A DNA stretch of 64,000 bases from Bacillus pumilus (GTDB lineage Bacteria > Bacillota > Bacilli > Bacillales > Bacillaceae). The stretch spans positions 434,001 to 498,000 of the forward strand of contig NZ_LT906438.1 of the NCBI RefSeq assembly GCF_900186955.1, read 5' to 3'. Shown here piece by piece: positions 36,468-44,576 of the stretch. Numbering within the stretch: the stretch's first letter is position 1; every line of letters starts with the position of its first letter. Under the pieces are notes generated by a model, which saw nothing but the letters and a program-made list of their open reading frames with translations, did not search any database and was not told where the DNA came from. Both the position numbers and the translations under genes were made by a program.

Positions 36468-37103
36468 TTAGAAAGTTTTACCTAAAGCTTTTGCACGTTC
36501 GATTGCATCTGCTTTAATTTGCTCTGCTTTCGCAGGTTCAGCATTGTGACCTTCAACGATAAGACCTTCGAAAGAAGGAATTCCGAAGAAGCTCGCAATT
36601 GTACCAAGGTAACGGTGGCCTGCTTCAAGTTCAGCAGCAGGACCTTCAGTGTAGTATCCGCCACGTGCTTGGATGTGTAGAGCTTTTTTGTCTGTTAATA
36701 ATCCAACAGGACCTTGCTCCGTGTATTTGAATGTTTTACCAGCTACAGCAACAGAGTCGATGTATGCTTTAAGAACTGGTGGGAATGAGAAGTTCCAAAG
36801 TGGTGAAACAAATACATATTTGTCAGCAGAAACGAATTGATCGCTTAATTCGTTTAGGCGAGCAACCTTCGCTTGCTCTTCAGCTGAAAGTGTATCGAAA
36901 CCAGCACCTGATTGCAGCTTGCCCCAGCCAGCGAATACATCTGCATCAATGTGAGGGATGTTTTCTTTGTACAAATCGATATGTACAACCTCGTCACTTG
37001 GGTTTGCTTCCTTATAAGATTCGATAAATGCTTTAGCAGTAGCCATACTGTAAGAAACTGTTTCATCATGCGGATGTGCAGTGATGTATAAAACTTTTGC
37101 CAT
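36468..37103 (-). CDS. azoR2: FMN-dependent NADH-azoreductase
   Basis: A 211-residue AcpD/AzoR-type flavoprotein ([18 protein letters not shown] at the start binds FMN phosphate; [19 protein letters not shown] and [14 protein letters not shown] are conserved). It reduces quinones and azo compounds using NADH and protects against thiol-active electrophiles. Length and sequence fit B. subtilis AzoR2 (YvaB). ATG 37103 is ten bases after AGGA; ATG 37109 is four bases from it. Confidence 0.88.
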   Translation of the reverse strand: MAKVLYITAHPHDETVSYSMATAKAFIESYKEANPSDEVVHIDLYKENIPHIDADVFAGWGKLQSGAGFDTLSAEEQAKVARLNELSDQFVSADKYVFVSPLWNFSFPPVLKAYIDSVAVAGKTFKYTEQGPVGLLTDKKALHIQARGGYYTEGPAAELEAGHRYLGTIASFFGIPSFEGLIVEGHNAEPAKAEQIKADAIERAKALGKTF

Positions 37104-37505
37104 GTTCATTCAATCCTTTCTGTTTCAGTGATTTTTTTAGCGTATCCCAAAGATACACTGAATATGTGGCATCTTTAATCATAGTGGAATGCTACGAAAA
37201 AGATGTAACAAGCACAGTTACATAAAAACTGATATTTTTATTGTAATCACAATGTAGTTTGAAGTCAAGGTATAAAGTCTCGAAATCAAGATAAAAAGTT
37301 TGTCAATTTTTCTGGAACGCATGCAGGTGCAAATTTCATGATCTCAACCTATTCTTATTGAACAAAAAATCAGTCGATCTCGCAAGTAAAGAGTTTGTAA
37401 AGACGTCTCATGAAAAAAGATGAATGTCTCTAAGTCATCTGCTACAAGCATCTGTTCTCCGATTTCGTATATATAAGAGAAGGCAGGAGAGAGTGAGGGA
37501 TAAGA
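37104..37505. other. 402-bp gene-free region between azoR2 and lipC
   Basis: It holds the azoR2 promoter, dyads and a leader of about 130 bases. The lipC side is AT-rich and no promoter could be read with confidence, which would suit a sporulation sigma factor. No gene or further structure was seen. Confidence 0.5.
37203..37268 (-). promoter_or_regulatory. azoR2 promoter with two dyads
   Basis: On the minus strand TTGACT (37263-37268) and TACAAT (37240-37245) are 17 bp apart. The dyad ATTGT-aatc-ACAAT overlaps the -10, and ATGTAAC-N7-GTTACAT (37203-37223, perfect) lies just downstream. These could be sites of a quinone-sensing repressor of the YodB/CatR kind. Confidence 0.55.
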
Positions 37506-38138
37506 GTGGGACGATCCTATGTTGCGATTGGAGATTCCTTAACAGTTGGAGTGGGGGCACGTTTATTTGGTGGAGGCTTCGCAGAGCGGTATCAGTGGAT
37601 GCTTGAAAAAAAGACACATACGCCAGTCGAGCTGTCTGTATTTGCAAAGTCAGGGTTAACAACAGATCAGATTTTACAGCTGTTCAAACGATCTGATGTG
37701 AGGCGTGCTATTGCAGCAGCTGACATCATCACCATCACAGGCTGTGGGAATGACCTTGTTCAAGCGATTCAGCAGTATGAAAAGGGTGAAGATGAAAAGA
37801 AATTGCTGCAAGCGACGCTGCATTGCCAAGCAAATTTCAGCAAAATGATTCAAGAAATCGCTCAGATCAAAAGAGGGCAGAAGCAGCCCTATTGCGTGTA
37901 TCTCATGAATTTATATAATCCTTTTCCGCAAATACCTATAGCCGGGCGGTGGCTTCAGCAATACAATCATCAGCTTCGCTCGCTTGCTGCAAATCCGCAT
38001 GTAGAGGTTGTGGATGTGTACCGGGCGTTTGAAGGACATGAAAATGAGTACTTATCGATTGATCAATTTCATCCGAACCATAAAGGATATGAAGCAATGG
38101 CAAAAGCATTGTTTCAACAATCCTGTAAACAGCTGTAA
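37506..38138 (+). CDS. lipC: SGNH-type spore lipase LipC
   Basis: A 210-residue GDSL/SGNH hydrolase: block I AIGDSLTVGVGAR with the catalytic Ser near residue 10, block III GCGNDL, and block V DQFHPNHKGYEAMA with the catalytic Asp and His. In B. subtilis LipC (YcsK) is a spore-coat-associated phospholipase needed for germination and lies after kipR, as here (with azoR2 inserted). GTG 37506 follows GAGGGA. Confidence 0.88.
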   Translation: MGRSYVAIGDSLTVGVGARLFGGGFAERYQWMLEKKTHTPVELSVFAKSGLTTDQILQLFKRSDVRRAIAAADIITITGCGNDLVQAIQQYEKGEDEKKLLQATLHCQANFSKMIQEIAQIKRGQKQPYCVYLMNLYNPFPQIPIAGRWLQQYNHQLRSLAANPHVEVVDVYRAFEGHENEYLSIDQFHPNHKGYEAMAKALFQQSCKQL

Positions 38139-38160
38139 TCCATTGGGATTGCAGTTTTTT
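38133..38160 (+). terminator. Terminator of lipC
   Basis: CTGTAATCC and GGATTGCAG pair (one G-T) with a short loop, followed by T7; the stem begins within the end of the gene. Confidence 0.75.
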
Positions 38161-38227
38161 TCATCCTTTTAAATGAAGGAGGGTTTCGATATGATAAAAG
38201 AAACGAAAGCGAAAGAGGTGTGCAGGC

Positions 38228-39310
38228 ATGGAGGAAATCAGTGCATATTTTCAAGAAATGACAGGAACCGCTTATGAAGTGGGAAAACAGCAGGCTGTCT
38301 GGATGAAGAAAAAGCAATGGCTACAGACACAATACATTCGAACAGAACCGCTTGCAAAAGAGGCTGTGAAAGAAACGAAGCAGCTGATGCGCCCTTATCT
38401 TCCTCAGTTAGAAGAAGAGATTGCTGGATTTTGTGATGAACTGCAATTAGATGAGCGCTATTTGACCTTTTTCTATTCATCTCATCTACAGCCAGGCTGT
38501 TCCCACTGCGTGAGGCAGGGGAATATGGCGGCAGGTCAACAAACGGTCATGCTGCGTAACTATGATTTCTCCCCGATATTTGATGATATGCGTCTTGTGA
38601 CGACACATGTGAAGGGCTTGGCATATCATACAGGCTCGTCACTGCTCTTGTTTGGCAGATCTGATGGGATGAATGAGTATGGTCTTGCTGTGACTTTCTC
38701 TGCTTGTGGTCCGCCGGTTGGAAATGAACCCGGTTTAAAGCCTCCAGCAGTTGCCGGCTTGCAAGTGTATCATGTGATTCGATCTGTTCTGGAAAACTGT
38801 AGAACGGTTGAGGAAGCCATTCGCTCTATTCAGGAAATGCCCGTTGCCTCAAATGTTCACCTCATGCTTGCCGATCGAAAAGGAGAGGCGGCTGTGATTG
38901 AAATTATTGATGGTCAAAAAAGGGTGAGAAGACCGGAGACAGGTTATATTGCCGCAACGAATCATCCGGTTGCTGATCAAACAGCAAAAGGGATGACCAA
39001 ACATCATTCTGTTGTCAGATACGATATGTTAATGGAAGCTTTAAAAGAACAACGATCAAGTGATTCTCTTGTGAAACTGTTCCAGACAGAATATCCTGAT
39101 GGTCTGGCTGTGCACAATTATGAGGAGCTGTTTGGAACAATGCGAACCGTCATCTTCCGTCCGGAAGAAGGAACGATGGATTATTGCTTTGGCTCTCCAA
39201 TATACAATCCGACGTATTCTTTAAAAGCTGGGGGTTCACTGCCTTTTCATGAACAAAAGGTTCAATTTCATCAAAAGGATTATGGACCGTCATTTTGGAG
39301 AAATGTATGA
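38228..39310 (+). CDS. C45-family acyltransferase/hydrolase
   Basis: A 360-residue protein resembling acyl-CoA:6-aminopenicillanate acyltransferase-like (peptidase C45) Ntn hydrolases. Cys91 in QPGCSHC is the candidate nucleophile of self-cleavage; MLRNYDFSP and the later YIAATNHP follow the family pattern. Members hydrolyse or form amides; the natural substrate is unknown. ATG 38228 is behind AGGTGTGCAGG. It stands alone between lipC and mtlR. Confidence 0.72.
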   Translation: MEEISAYFQEMTGTAYEVGKQQAVWMKKKQWLQTQYIRTEPLAKEAVKETKQLMRPYLPQLEEEIAGFCDELQLDERYLTFFYSSHLQPGCSHCVRQGNMAAGQQTVMLRNYDFSPIFDDMRLVTTHVKGLAYHTGSSLLLFGRSDGMNEYGLAVTFSACGPPVGNEPGLKPPAVAGLQVYHVIRSVLENCRTVEEAIRSIQEMPVASNVHLMLADRKGEAAVIEIIDGQKRVRRPETGYIAATNHPVADQTAKGMTKHHSVVRYDMLMEALKEQRSSDSLVKLFQTEYPDGLAVHNYEELFGTMRTVIFRPEEGTMDYCFGSPIYNPTYSLKAGGSLPFHEQKVQFHQKDYGPSFWRNV

Positions 39311-39329
39311 TCAGACGTTGTATTTAATT

Positions 39330-39350
39330 TTGTCACAGCTGATGTGCCAA
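39330..39350 (+). promoter_or_regulatory. MtlR box upstream of mtlR
   Basis: TTGTCACA and TGTGCCAA, five bases apart, match the MtlR half-sites fully and end 18 bases before the -35 of mtlR, exactly the distance seen at mtlA. Confidence 0.65.
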
Positions 39351-39368
39351 AGTCAGATCAACTTAAGA

Positions 39369-39397
39369 TTGCATCTTTTGTTGAAAGCGTTTTATAT
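39369..39397 (+). promoter_or_regulatory. mtlR promoter with cre-like site
   Basis: TTGCAT (39369-39374) and TTATAT (39392-39397) are 17 bp apart. TGAAAGCGTTTTAT (39382-39395), a 12/14 cre match, lies in the spacer and -10, as at mtlA. Confidence 0.62.
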
Positions 39398-39440
39398 TAG
39401 GGTACGACAATAGACCTATTTTTGCAGAAGGAGGCATTTC

Positions 39441-41528
39441 ATGTACATAACGGCACGAGAACAAAAGATCATCAAATACATCATTCAGCAAAATCGTTAT
39501 GTCACGATTCGTGAGATAGCCGATTCTGTTCAGGTGAGTACAAGAACGATTCATAGAGAACTAAAATCGATTAAACCCATATTAAAGAATTATGATCTTT
39601 CACTAGATAAACAGCCGGGGAAAGGCTTGAAGGCAGTCGGTGAACGGGAGGATAAACAGCGGCTTCTTGCTCATATGTCAAATGAGGATCAAATTGAATA
39701 TAGCTCTGATGAACGGAAGCTCTTAATATTATGTGCGCTGCTTGAAGCAAAGGAACCGGTGAAATTATATACACTCGCTTCCGATTTGCAGGTCACAAAT
39801 GCGACGATCAGCTATGACTTAGATGAACTGACGGAGTGGATCGCGCCATACGGTTTGCAGCTGATCCGAAAACGCGGGTATGGCATTGAATTAAAAGGAC
39901 CGGAGGAAGCAAAACGAAAGATTGTCGGCAACCTCATTGTCGACCGGCTCGATATTCAATTATTTTTAGAAACGATTGAAATGAATATCAAGCAACGAAC
40001 GAAAGCGACGGAAAAAGTGTTTGGCGTTGTCAGCAGAGGGCAGCTGCTCAAGGTAGAAAGACTTCTCTTTCATTTGAAAAATCGACTGTCACTCTCTTTA
40101 TCTGATAGTGCCTATATTGCGCTTGTCGTTCACTTAACCTATGCTATCGAACGGATTCAGCTTGGCGAAACCATTCGAATGGAAGAGGAAGAGCTGCTTG
40201 AACTAAAGCGGACGAAAGAATTTGAATCATCACTGCGAATCGCAAGAGCACTTGAACGCATGTTTAATGTCGAAATCCCTGAAGCAGAGGTTGGATATAT
40301 GACCATCCATCTGCGCAGTGCAAACCGCAGCTTTGGGGCAGAATACCGTATTGATGAAATCGAGCTGGATATCGCGATTAGAACGAAGAAGCTCATTGAT
40401 TTTATTTCAAATAAAACTGGCTATCATTTAAATGAGAATGATTCATTGTATGAGGGACTCGTGTCTCATCTTGAACCTGCCATGAACCGTTTAAAGGAAA
40501 AGATGAGAATCTACAATCCACTTACACAACAAATTAAAAAGGACTACTTTTTACTTTTCATGGCGATTGAAGAAGGAGTCGAACGTTTCTTTCCAGAGAT
40601 CGAATTTCCAGAGGATGAAATCGCCTTTATTGTGCTTCACTTTGGCTCAGTGCTTGAGATCAAAAAAGAAGAAACGAACATTCATGCATTGGTCGTGTGC
40701 TCAAGCGGGATCGGTTCCTCTAAAATGCTCGCATCTCGGTTAAAAAAAGAATTGCCAGAGATCGCCGAATTCGATCTGTCTTCCTTGATGGAGCTAAAAG
40801 AAATCGATGCATCAAGCTATGACATGATTGTCTCGACCGTCCCTATCCCATATGAGCATATCGATTACATCATGGTCAGTCCGCTCTTAAACGAGGATGA
40901 TGCTATGCGTGTGAAGGCTCATATTAAACGAAAGATCCCTTATATGATTGAGAAAAAAAGGATGAAAGAAGCTGCCAAAGAAGCGGTACAAGAATCCGTT
41001 AATATGATGGCGGTTGCAGAGCGGGTGACGAATTACATGTCTGTGATTCGCAGCATCTTGTCCCATTTCACCATCGACAATAGAAAGGCGATGCCGCAGC
41101 ATGAGGCAACAATCAGTCAGCTGCTTCGTCAGCTTGAAGAGGAAGGATTTATCACACATGCGGATGAGGTAGCAAGTGGTTTACTAGAACGTGAACAGCA
41201 AGGTGGTTTAGGGATTCCTGGTACAGAATTTGCTCTTTTTCATTTAAAGCATACGTTCATCAAGGAACCCATCTTTCATATTTATGATCTTGATCAGGCA
41301 TACGAGGTCAAAAGCATGGACGGCGGGCAGCAGCAGATGTCACGAATGCTCATGATGCTGGCGCCGCTAGAGCTAGGCAAGGAAGGGTCAGAAATGTTTA
41401 GTCTGATCAGTTCATCCATCATTGAAAGTGAGGAAAGCATGACGCTTTATGGTCATGGGTTAAAGGAAGACATTGAACAGAAATTGCATCAGCTGTTCTA
41501 TCAATTTGTCAAAGAGGTAAAGTGGTAA
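39441..41528 (+). CDS. mtlR: Mannitol operon activator MtlR
   Basis: A 695-residue PRD-containing activator. Two N-terminal helix-turn-helix segments (residues ~1-165, [18 protein letters not shown]), two PRD domains (~190-400, with conserved His in [16 protein letters not shown] and VLHFG), an EIIB-like domain with Cys420 in [10 protein letters not shown], and an EIIA-like domain (~545-695) with candidate His601 in ALFHLKH. Phosphorylation by HPr and the mannitol PTS sets activity. Same size as B. subtilis MtlR (694). It activates mtlAFD at 22.9 kb, and probably itself. Confidence 0.93.
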   Translation: MYITAREQKIIKYIIQQNRYVTIREIADSVQVSTRTIHRELKSIKPILKNYDLSLDKQPGKGLKAVGEREDKQRLLAHMSNEDQIEYSSDERKLLILCALLEAKEPVKLYTLASDLQVTNATISYDLDELTEWIAPYGLQLIRKRGYGIELKGPEEAKRKIVGNLIVDRLDIQLFLETIEMNIKQRTKATEKVFGVVSRGQLLKVERLLFHLKNRLSLSLSDSAYIALVVHLTYAIERIQLGETIRMEEEELLELKRTKEFESSLRIARALERMFNVEIPEAEVGYMTIHLRSANRSFGAEYRIDEIELDIAIRTKKLIDFISNKTGYHLNENDSLYEGLVSHLEPAMNRLKEKMRIYNPLTQQIKKDYFLLFMAIEEGVERFFPEIEFPEDEIAFIVLHFGSVLEIKKEETNIHALVVCSSGIGSSKMLASRLKKELPEIAEFDLSSLMELKEIDASSYDMIVSTVPIPYEHIDYIMVSPLLNEDDAMRVKAHIKRKIPYMIEKKRMKEAAKEAVQESVNMMAVAERVTNYMSVIRSILSHFTIDNRKAMPQHEATISQLLRQLEEEGFITHADEVASGLLEREQQGGLGIPGTEFALFHLKHTFIKEPIFHIYDLDQAYEVKSMDGGQQQMSRMLMMLAPLELGKEGSEMFSLISSSIIESEESMTLYGHGLKEDIEQKLHQLFYQFVKEVKW

Positions 41529-41570
41529 GAAAAAAGCCGAGGGCTTATTCGCTTCTCAGTTCAGATTGTA

Positions 41571-41609
41571 GACAAAGGGCTAAAATGATTTTTATTTTAG
41601 CCCTTTGTC
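41571..41609. terminator. Terminator hairpin after mtlR
   Basis: GACAAAGGGCTAAAAT with its perfect complement forms a 16-bp stem around 7 bases. It shares its core AAAGGGCTAAAA with terminators at 7873 and 47422. Confidence 0.75.
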
Positions 41610-41736
41610 TTCTTTTCAGCGTGATAGAAAACCTTTGCAGTCTAGGAAGGGCGAGCACCGGAGCGGAGCGAATTTGACATTCGTGAGCACCGAAGCGCAG
41701 ACCTGACAAAGAATGCGAGGGTTTGTCTACACGCTG

Positions 41737-41766
41737 GGCCGAGAGCTTATTCGCTTCTCGGCTTTT
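41737..41766. terminator. Hairpin at the end of the methyltransferase gene
   Basis: GCCGAGA and TCTCGGC pair, followed by TTTTT on the plus strand. It contains the stop codon of the minus-strand gene, so it would end plus-strand transcripts coming from mtlR. Confidence 0.6.
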
Positions 41767-42358
41767 TGGCTGTGACACAGACAGCAAGCGTTGGACGAAT
41801 TTCCTCATACTCAACAGAAAAATGGTCAAACCCCGCAAACTGTAAATCATTCAATATGTTTTCACCCATCTCTTTTGTCCGGCTCGCATCAGCACCTTTT
41901 TCTCTTGGCTGCATCACAATGACGAGTTTTCCGCCGGGTTTCAACGTGTGATAAAGGTTGAGTAGGCCAGTCTTTGGATCATCCCAAATCGTAAAGTTGT
42001 TCACAGACAGTACTTTGTCATACTGCTCTCCCGGCAAACGTGTTTTCTCGATTTTTCCTACATACAGCCGGACTTGTTTGTCTTTTGACCGTTTGCTGAC
42101 GCGGGATTTTGCTTGCTCCTGCATGGTGGAGGAAGCATCTAGTCCATCTATATGGAGACCTTCATAATGCTTAAGCATATGCTTGATGCTGTAGCCGGGA
42201 CCATAGCCTATTTCTAAAATGTTTTCACCATCTGACAAATCTAAATGCTGGATCGCCGACTGATTCAGTGCTTTATTTTCATTTGCCATAATGAAGCCTG
42301 CAATGCTTCCGAGCCAGCCTTTTGGTTTGCTAAAGGTTTTCGAAATGGTTGACAGCAT
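41747..42358 (-). CDS. ydaC: Class I SAM-dependent methyltransferase, YdaC-like
   Basis: A 203-residue methyltransferase with the SAM motif ILEIGYGPGYSIKHM near residue 50, acidic motif II IDGLDASSTM and post-motif LKPGGKLVIVMQP near 140. Substrate unknown. ATG 42358 is behind AAAGGAGC; the reading to 42403 has no ribosome site. The position between mtlR and the stress dehydrogenase matches ydaC of B. subtilis, which is the basis of the symbol. Confidence 0.72.
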   Translation of the reverse strand: MLSTISKTFSKPKGWLGSIAGFIMANENKALNQSAIQHLDLSDGENILEIGYGPGYSIKHMLKHYEGLHIDGLDASSTMQEQAKSRVSKRSKDKQVRLYVGKIEKTRLPGEQYDKVLSVNNFTIWDDPKTGLLNLYHTLKPGGKLVIVMQPREKGADASRTKEMGENILNDLQFAGFDHFSVEYEEIRPTLAVCVTAKKPRSE

Positions 42359-42449
42359 GTGAGAACGCTCCTTTTTAATGATCATGTAACCGATTTTATC
42401 CATCTTGAAACATGCCGTTTTTCAAAACGCATCTATGCCACATAAGGAT

Positions 42450-42475
42450 GTTTGAGTGGAAAAATGAGGTGGTAA
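42450..42475 (+). promoter_or_regulatory. Sigma-B promoter of the ydaD-like gene
   Basis: GTTTGA (42450-42455) and TGGTAA (42470-42475) are 14 bp apart, matching the sigma-B pattern GTTTAA-N12-15-GGGTAT. The same -35 and spacing occur before ydaP. Confidence 0.6.
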
Positions 42476-42513
42476 TGAAAGGATACATCAACAAATCAAG
42501 GAGGAGCTTACAC

Positions 42514-43383
42514 ATGGATTTACGTGAATATTTAACAAATGGCATTCCGCGCCAAACACAGGATCAGCAGCCAGGCAGTGAAAGGGAAATGAATCCTGCG
42601 CCGATCTTTGAGGATGAATCATATCAAGGGTCTGGCAAGCTCAAAGGGAAAGTCGCACTGATTACAGGCGGAGATAGTGGAATTGGACGTGCTGTGTCTG
42701 TTGCCTATGCAAAAGAAGGGGCACACGTCGCCATTGTGTACTTAAATGAACATGAGGATGCAAAGGATACGCAAAAGCGCGTAGAACAGGAAGGCGTCAA
42801 ATGTTTAACGATTGCAGGAGATGTCGGTGACGAAGCCTTTTGCGAGAAAGCGGTAGAAAAAACAGTTGAAGCCTTTGGGCAATTAGATATTTTAGTGAAT
42901 AATGCGGCTGAACAGCATCCGAAAGAACGGATTCAGGATATATCTAGTGAACAGCTTCACCAAACCTTTAGAACCAACTTCTATTCCTATTTTTATTTTA
43001 CAAAGAAAGCACTGGATTACTTAAAACCAGGAAGTACAATTATTAATACAACATCCATTAACCCATATCGAGGCAACAAAGTGCTGATTGATTATACGGC
43101 GACAAAAGGCGCCATCAATGGCTTTACGCGTTCTATGGCTCAGTCGCTTGTGAAGGATGGGATTCGGGTGAACGGAGTAGCGCCAGGTCCAATTTGGACG
43201 CCGCTCATTCCATCTACATTTGATGAGGATCGTGTGGAAAGCTTCGGGGCAGAAACCCCAATGGGAAGACCAGGACAGCCTGTAGAACATGTCGGCTGCT
43301 ATGTGCTGCTTGCTTCTGACGAATCGTCTTATATGACAGGACAAACACTTCACGTCAACGGCGGTTCCTTTATGAATACATGA
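42514..43383 (+). CDS. ydaD: Short-chain dehydrogenase, general stress protein YdaD-like
   Basis: A 289-residue SDR of the glucose-dehydrogenase-like stress family. NAD(P) motif TGGDSGIGRA (about residues 51-60), NNAAEQ, catalytic Ser in NTTSINPY and Tyr-Lys in DYTATKGA are intact. A 45-residue N-terminal extension (QDQQPGSEREMNP) is typical of YdaD, YhdF and YhxC/D. ATG 42514 is preceded by AAGGAGGAG; the frame to 42412 is not needed. Position before ydaG and the sigma-B promoter favour YdaD; YhdF is the alternative. Confidence 0.8.
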   Translation: MDLREYLTNGIPRQTQDQQPGSEREMNPAPIFEDESYQGSGKLKGKVALITGGDSGIGRAVSVAYAKEGAHVAIVYLNEHEDAKDTQKRVEQEGVKCLTIAGDVGDEAFCEKAVEKTVEAFGQLDILVNNAAEQHPKERIQDISSEQLHQTFRTNFYSYFYFTKKALDYLKPGSTIINTTSINPYRGNKVLIDYTATKGAINGFTRSMAQSLVKDGIRVNGVAPGPIWTPLIPSTFDEDRVESFGAETPMGRPGQPVEHVGCYVLLASDESSYMTGQTLHVNGGSFMNT

Positions 43384-43392
43384 TCAATAGCG

Positions 43393-43416
43393 CACCGCCC
43401 ACCTGATTGGGCGGTG
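43393..43416. terminator. Terminator between ydaD and the 36-residue gene
   Basis: CACCGCCCA and TGGGCGGTG form a 9-bp stem with a 6-base loop, usable by both converging genes. Confidence 0.75.
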
Positions 43417-43419
43417 TGT

Positions 43420-43530
43420 TTAGTATTTCTTGCGATTTTTCTGCACAGATGAGACAGACCATACGATAATGCCCACAACAACTGCCGCAATGACAAGTGA
43501 ACTTAAATGGAACATCGTTTCATGATGCAT
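43420..43530 (-). CDS. 36-residue single-helix membrane protein
   Basis: A short gene starting MHHETMFHL, with one hydrophobic segment (LVIAAVVVGIIVWSV) and a basic C-terminus ending KNRKKY. The start codon at 43530 is preceded by AAGGGAG at good distance, and a hairpin terminator follows the stop. The N-terminus carries three histidines. It lies between two sigma-B genes, convergent to the ydaD-like one; a separate promoter was not identified. Function unknown. Confidence 0.6.
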   Translation of the reverse strand: MHHETMFHLSSLVIAAVVVGIIVWSVSSVQKNRKKY

Positions 43531-43609
43531 GTTCAACTTCTCCCTTCATTGAGCCTGTTTTCTATAGCATCAGCCAGAAGATCTCTTTTTATGAAAAACA
43601 CATTTCTTT

Positions 43610-43635
43610 GTTTAATGAATGGATTGTCGTGGAAA
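43610..43635 (+). promoter_or_regulatory. Sigma-B promoter of ydaG
   Basis: GTTTAA (43610-43615), 14 bp, TGGAAA (43630-43635). The -35 is perfect and the -10 is degenerate; ydaG is a known sigma-B gene in B. subtilis. Confidence 0.55.
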
Positions 43636-43673
43636 CCTAAGAGTACGGATGAAATTTGAAGGAGTGAAACGAT

Positions 43674-44096
43674 ATGTCACAAGAAGAATTAAAACAAAAG
43701 GTACTCAATCTATTAGATGAACAAAAGGTCGGAACACTGGCGACCGTTGAACAGGATAAGCCGCATACCCGCTACATGACTTTTTTCCATGAGGGACTGA
43801 CATTATATACACCAACGAGCAAAGAAACACATAAAGCAGACGAAATTGAAAAAAACCCGAATGTCCATATTCTCATTGGTTATTCAGGTGAAGGATTCGG
43901 TGACACGTATGCAGAAATCGCAGGTACCGCCACATTAACCGATGATCCAGAACTGATCGACCGCCTTTGGTCTGAGGAGATGGAGAAATGGTTTAAAGGA
44001 AAAGATGATCCGAACCTAGTGATTCTGAAGATTGATCCAACATCTATTCGTTACATGAATGAAGGAAACCGTACTCCAGCTGAATTATCACTTTAA
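43674..44096 (+). CDS. ydaG: General stress protein 26, YdaG (flavin-binding split barrel)
   Basis: A 140-residue pyridoxamine-phosphate-oxidase-like split-barrel protein, the same length as B. subtilis YdaG. Typical strands: GTLATVEQDKPHTRYMTFF and YAEIAGTATLTDDPELIDRLW, followed by VILKIDPTSIRYMN. Members bind FMN or F420; the activity of YdaG is not known. ATG 43674 follows AAGGAG and a sigma-B promoter. Confidence 0.88.
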   Translation: MSQEELKQKVLNLLDEQKVGTLATVEQDKPHTRYMTFFHEGLTLYTPTSKETHKADEIEKNPNVHILIGYSGEGFGDTYAEIAGTATLTDDPELIDRLWSEEMEKWFKGKDDPNLVILKIDPTSIRYMNEGNRTPAELSL

Positions 44097-44160
44097 CACT
44101 TGCATAAGATGGGGGGATGTGTTATAGTTTTATATTAAGTGTTGAAATAAGCAAATAAAT

Positions 44161-44183
44161 AAAGAAAGTAAACTTTCTTTTTT
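44161..44183 (+). terminator. Early hairpin with T-run after ydaG
   Basis: AAAGAAAGT and ACTTTCTTT around two bases, followed by TTT. All A-T-rich, therefore weak; it may end ydaG transcripts partly. Confidence 0.5.
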
Positions 44184-44525
44184 CTATGACATAATGAGAA
44201 GCAATAGAGCTTCTACTAGATAAGAACGAGACGCTGTCAAAGCGAACAAACTTATTCTTTTCCTTCTGCACCCGCCCCCTATAAAAGCGGAAGAGTGGAA
44301 AAAAGACGTTTTGATTTACAATTCACACTGGCACGGCTTCGGAGCCGTAAGGACGAATGAGAGGTAGGGCTTTCGTTGTCTTGTTATCCAGAACTTCCAT
44401 GGCGTTTACTTTCAAACGTAGGTTCACTCGGAACACATATGACACACTGATATGATCGAATCTTAATTCATACACTCCGTAACGGAGATCACACATTGAT
44501 TATTTATTTGCATGAAAAAAGCAAG

Positions 44526-44557
44526 AAAAAGGCTGCCATCTATTTGGCAGCCTTTTT
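44526..44557. terminator. Bidirectional terminator at 44.5 kb
   Basis: AAAAAGGCTGCC and GGCAGCCTTTTT form a 12-bp stem around 8 bases; it ends the plus-strand RNA candidate and the minus-strand gene at 44577. Confidence 0.9.
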
Positions 44558-44576
44558 CATTGGATTCATTTCATGA

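Larger units (their letters stand above)
41534..41769. repeat. Structured intergenic element with flanking repeats
   Basis: Two copies of a ~24-bp sequence (41535-41558 and 41737-41760, sharing GCTTATTCGCTTCTC) bound the region. Between them lie a 17-bp stem-loop (41570-41610) and a large cruciform closed by CAGCGTG (41617-41623) and CACGCTG (41730-41736). Inside are two tandem GAGCACCG modules 32 bp apart (41653, 41685) and the hairpin CGAAT/ATTCG. GTAGACAAA (41568) can also pair with TTTGTCTAC (41722), giving an alternative fold. Base composition is richer in G+C than the surroundings. It looks like a dispersed repeat or structured RNA; copy number cannot be judged here. Confidence 0.6.
44100..44557 (+). 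ncRNA. Candidate structured RNA between ydaG and small membrane genes
   Basis: The region runs from a promoter (TTGCAT 44100-44105, 17 bp, TATAGT 44123-44128), directly after the ydaG stop, to a strong terminator (44526-44557). Within are hairpins AAAGAAAGT/ACTTTCTTT (44161-44180), AGAAGC/GCTTCT (44197-44214), ACGGCT-TCGG-AGCCGT (44333-44348), CGTTT/AAACG (44403-44418) and CTCCG/CGGAG (44475-44487). GCAAATAAATAA (44151-44162) is perfectly complementary to TTATTTATTTGC (44500-44511) and would close the whole as an outer stem. No convincing gene lies in it. A transcript of about 425 bases is predicted, or about 45 if the first hairpin stops transcription. No known RNA family was recognised. Confidence 0.5.

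Noticed and set aside
41545..41850. Minus-strand frame overlapping the methyltransferase end
   Set aside because: It crosses the methyltransferase gene in another frame and reads through the structured element; its end resembles the true gene only because the 24-bp sequence is repeated.
44357..44455. 32-codon frame (MRGRAFVV...) within the RNA candidate, with AAGGA upstream
   Set aside because: The spacing to the ATG is too short, the composition is unlike a membrane or regulatory peptide, and it runs through two hairpins; chance is more likely.
44100..44557. T-box, SAM, FMN or c-di-GMP riboswitch in the gene-free region
   Set aside because: None of the conserved core sequences is present, and no gene follows in the same direction before the terminator.
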